This document shows positions 61,691-64,000 of a DNA stretch of 64,000 bases, in pieces; the first letter of the stretch is position 1, and every line of letters starts with the position of its first letter. The notes below the pieces were generated by a model. The model did no database searches and was not told the origin of the DNA. It worked only from the letters and a program-made list of their open reading frames with translations. A program made the translations under genes and the position numbers. The DNA comes from Myrica gale (Eukaryota > Streptophyta > Magnoliopsida > Fagales > Myricaceae): contig OZ005601.1 of the NCBI GenBank assembly GCA_963930655.1, positions 13,946,001 to 14,010,000 on the forward strand. Direction: 5' to 3'.

Positions 61691-61872
61691 TTATATTGAT
61701 ATGAAAGCCTTTTTATTATTCATATGTCATTCTTTCATATTCTATACTAGCTTGTGTCCTTGAAGCATTAAAATGTCCAAAAACCCCACATCAAAGTACA
61801 AAAGATAGGGGGAGACAAGATCAACAAGAGAAAGATCAATTAATTTATTGTCATCATCAAAAAGGGGGAGAT

Positions 61873-63108
61873 TGTTGGCTTTTAGTCACAATCAATGTTT
61901 TGATGATAACAATATAAGTAATTGAGTTGTGAAGCAAAACAGTTCCAAAACGAGCACGGAGCGATCAAGTAACATCATCTACAATGGAAGTGCTATTAAA
62001 ATGAAGACTCAAGATGCTAGGGTAATCTTTGTAACTCTAAGTCTTCATCTTTAACAAGGATTTCAATCACACACATGCATAAGTCTTCAAAACTTGCATA
62101 AATCGGTTTAACGTTTGTCGAAAGATTAAAACCTTTTTAATAGCTTCAAAATATCCCAAATATACTCTCAAACCTTTTTATATACTTATGAGAAGTTAGA
62201 GTTTAAAATTGGGTATTTTAAGTTGGTCAAAATTGAGTTTTTAGAACAACCGGATGAAGCTTAAAATGAGGAGGTCGACCGGCTCAATGTAGCGGTCGAC
62301 CGGACCTACGACCGCTACACCAAGCGGTCGACCGGTTGCATTTATTAAAGAACCGTTAGCTTCTGACAAAATGACCGTTGTGCAACGGTAACTTGAAGCG
62401 GTCGACCGGTTCATGTAGCGGTCAACCGGCTCGTTTTAACAGTTCACTCTAACGGCTATAAACGGCTATTTTTCTCCTAAGGTCTATATAAAGTCATTCT
62501 CATGCCTTTGAAACTCAACTCAATCGTCCATAATCATTTTACAAAGGCTTAGAGTGATAAAAAACCTTCCAATCTTTATTCAAACATCATTCACACATAT
62601 TCTTCATTTTCACATCCTTGTGATTGTGTGAAGCCTAAGAGCTAGTTATTTTTCATTGTAATATCTACTCCATCAAGGGAGTTTTAGAGGAAATTTTATT
62701 CAACCATACACATTCCTAAGAGAGTGATTCTCTTGCATCCTTTCGGTGAGGGTTGTTTATCGAAAGAAGGAGTTTGAAGAGGTTTGTTCTGAAACTCGTT
62801 CTTGAGGCTTGAAGAGGGTTCTTCTCAAGCTCAAGTGTAAGGAAACCGTTCCCTTGGTTGAAGGGAGAATAGTGGAGAAACCTCAAGGCTCGGTAACGGA
62901 GCTTGAGGGGTGGACATAGGCGGACTTGCCGAACCACCTAAAATATTGTGTTTGCTTCTCTTCCCTTATCTCTTTATTTGTGCTACTAGTTTATTGCTTT
63001 AAAGTTTTCACTTGTAGCTAGCAAACACACTCTTTGGGGTATTTTTCGAAAAAGTTTTAAAACCCAATTCACCGCCCCTCTTGGGTTGCCTTAATCCTAG
63101 GAATATCA
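61873..63108 (+). repeat. Sirevirus 3' LTR
   Basis: 1,236 bp, preceded by AAAGGGGGAGAT. About 97% like the 5' LTR by eye, with one extra block of about 20 bp that adds another GGTCGACC-type motif near 62400. Confidence 0.93.
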
Positions 63109-63680
63109 TATCTGACTAGATTCTTATGGCTTATGTAAATTCTCCTCTGGGACAGATCTACAAGATCTTGTTTTCTATATTTACGGTCAGTTATTTAATG
63201 CATGACGCAAATAATTGAACATAAAAGCCAATTATCACTAACTGGCACGTATAGAGGAATAGAAAAACGAGCAAAATAAGGATAATATTGTTGCAAGATA
63301 AATAGATTGAAAAAAAAATACGAAGTGTATAACCTACTCGATTAGCAGAACAATAAGGTAGAAGAACCAAAAGAATGCACAAAAATAATAGTATATCCTT
63401 ATTATCAGCGAGAATTCATCCAAAGAAGTAATCCCAAAACCTCCAATCTTGTAAGTTCTTCAACCCATAAATCAACTACACAAATTGAAGGAGATCGAGC
63501 CCAGGCCGTTCAGGACCTAATGGGGATCATATGAAGTTGGCATGGGCCTATGGGTGTCGGCCTATGCCATCTTCTATTTTTTTTAAAAATATACATATAA
63601 ATTTTTTTTGGGGAGCTAAGGGTGTCGGCCGACACCCTTCGCTCCCCCGACACCCTTCGCTCCCCCTCCTTCTGCCCCTG
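63109..63680. other. hAT-4 right part
   Basis: Non-coding. It contains the family's GGCCTATGGGTGTCGGCC block and the duplicated GACACCCTTCGCTCCCCC unit before the terminal CTTCTGCCCCTG. Confidence 0.75.
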
Positions 63681-63715
63681 AATATATACATAGTTGTTTT
63701 TTAGAAAAAAAATAA

Positions 63716-64000
63716 AAGGAATTAGGATAGTTAATAAGGAAGAGACAAAAATAAAAGAAAAAGAAGAAAAAGGTCATGTGAAAATACCGAAGAAAGAGAA
63801 AGGAGTGCAAGAGAGAAGAAAGAGAAGAATAGTGAAAGAGACAGGGAAACAGAAGAATAAGTGGAAGGAAAAAGAAGAAGAGAAAGAGAGGAAGAGGAGG
63901 AGGAGAGAGAGACATAGAGAGAGAGTGAGTGAGTGAGTGAGGAAAATGAGAAGAAAAAGAAATATAGACCCTTTTCTGAAAAAGCTTTACAAGGAAGAAG
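63716..64000. repeat. purine-rich GA/GAAA tract
   Basis: Low-complexity AAG/GAGA sequence to the window end. Open frames here are lysine/glutamate artefacts of composition. Confidence 0.6.

Larger units (their letters stand above)
53693..63108 (+). mobile_element. Sirevirus (Ty1/Copia) with LTRs, gag, pol and env-like ORF (fossil)
   Basis: 9,416 bp on the plus strand, inserted in hAT-4. LTRs 53693-54907 and 61873-63108 start TGTTGGCTTTTAGTC and end GGAATATCA. A primer-binding site (TGGTATCAGAGC, initiator-Met tRNA type) lies at 54910, and purine tracts (AAAGGGGGAG and similar) recur between 61630 and 61872. Parts in order: gag (55000-56530), protease/integrase (56640-58160), reverse transcriptase and RNase H (58190-59741), env-like ORF (60309-61690). 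The last ORF and multiple purine tracts are Sirevirus traits. In the first 420 bp the LTRs differ at about 14 sites (about 3%, by eye), so the insertion is fairly recent, one to a few million years at usual plant rates. It is broken, with a handful of breaks. Flanking 5-mers TGTCT and TATCT match at 4 of 5. Confidence 0.92.
51493..63688. mobile_element. hAT-4, non-autonomous hAT with nested retroelements
   Basis: The element proper is 51501-63680. It begins CAGTGGCGGAACCAAG and ends CCTCCTTCTGCCCCTG. Perfect 8-bp duplications AATATATA flank it (51493-51500 and 63681-63688). Subtracting the solo LTR (51764-53077), the Sirevirus (53693-63108) and their duplications leaves about 1.44 kb, the same as hAT-1. 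The internal start (GGGGTCGAACTCTTAAGG, AAAATGATAAA) also matches hAT-1. The three layers give a clear order of events: LINE, then hAT, then the two LTR insertions. Confidence 0.9.
48603..63715 (+). mobile_element. L1-type LINE 3' portion broken up by hAT insertions
   Basis: Plus-strand LINE pieces are visible between hAT elements. EIWLCRSKALHEGRPIIVFD lies at about 48765-48830. RNase H-like text lies at 50097-50448 (with DVCAVETV and a CYPLLDD-like motif). SIHWVPRWLNQQAHLLAQWA lies at 51326-51400. A tail reaches the TSD at 51492 and resumes at 63689 in GTTTTTTAG and AAAAAAAATAAAAGG. The last RNase H block is interrupted exactly by hAT-3. An old inactive copy with several stops. Confidence 0.6.

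Noticed and set aside
63694-63936. A Lys/Glu-rich open frame at the window end
   Set aside because: A purine-only low-complexity tract, and the opposite strand is equally open.
1-64000. CRISPR arrays, bacterial operons, rRNA or tRNA genes
   Set aside because: No regularly spaced repeats of that type, no operon-like gene packing and no cloverleaf or rRNA-like sequence seen. The content is plant nuclear.

Overview
The window looks like gene-poor, transposon-dense nuclear DNA of a eudicot, probably a woody one. It holds introns with GT..AG borders, an R2R3-MYB of the grape MYBPA1 (proanthocyanidin regulator) type, and layers of plant transposons: CACTA, MULE, hAT, L1-type LINE, Copia/Sirevirus and Gypsy/chromovirus. 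I see no rRNA, tRNA, CRISPR array or prokaryotic operon. The only host gene that looks whole is the MYB at 2175-3381 (minus strand, two exons, 284 aa).

Layout. 0-3.4 kb: non-coding DNA with a foldback MITE, then the MYB gene. 3.9-19.1 kb: two decayed CACTA (En/Spm) relics in opposite orientation, separated by an old chromovirus (Gypsy, Del/Tekay type, about 5.5-12.8 kb). 19.1-23.4 kb: a probable solo LTR and AT-rich DNA. 23.4-33.8 kb: a minus-strand L1-type LINE holding two later insertions. One is a 4.02-kb MULE (23545-27563) with 56-bp terminal inverted repeats (TIRs), a perfect 9-bp target-site duplication (TSD), a decayed FAR1-type transposase and a captured leucine-rich-repeat exon. The other is a Gypsy remnant. 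33.8-35.4 kb: a Copia remnant ending at a CACTA terminus.

36.2-46.0 kb: a pseudogene of HISN3 (the BBM II isomerase of histidine synthesis). One of its introns holds an 8.16-kb Pack-MULE (37095-45255, TSD AAGCTTAAA) carrying fragments of a PERK receptor kinase, a calcium-dependent protein kinase (CDPK) and a probable DUF1350 plastid protein. The first 532 bp of this element occur twice with no visible difference, and a second pair of inverted termini brackets the kinase fragments. This appears to record how the element gained its cargo.

47.1-63.7 kb: a plus-strand LINE 3' end broken up by short non-autonomous hAT elements. One hAT (51501-63680, TSD AATATATA) was itself hit by an inverted solo LTR (TSD ATTAT) and by a 9.4-kb Sirevirus (Copia) with both LTRs, primer-binding site, gag, pol and an env-like ORF. 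Without these insertions the host hAT would be about 1.44 kb, the same size as the neighbouring hAT at 47149-48594.

I did not find a wholly new system. The most informative material is the Pack-MULE with its duplicated end, the datable nest of insertions, and the palindromic CGGTCGACCG motifs in the Sirevirus LTRs. All similarities were judged by eye. No database search or alignment was run.
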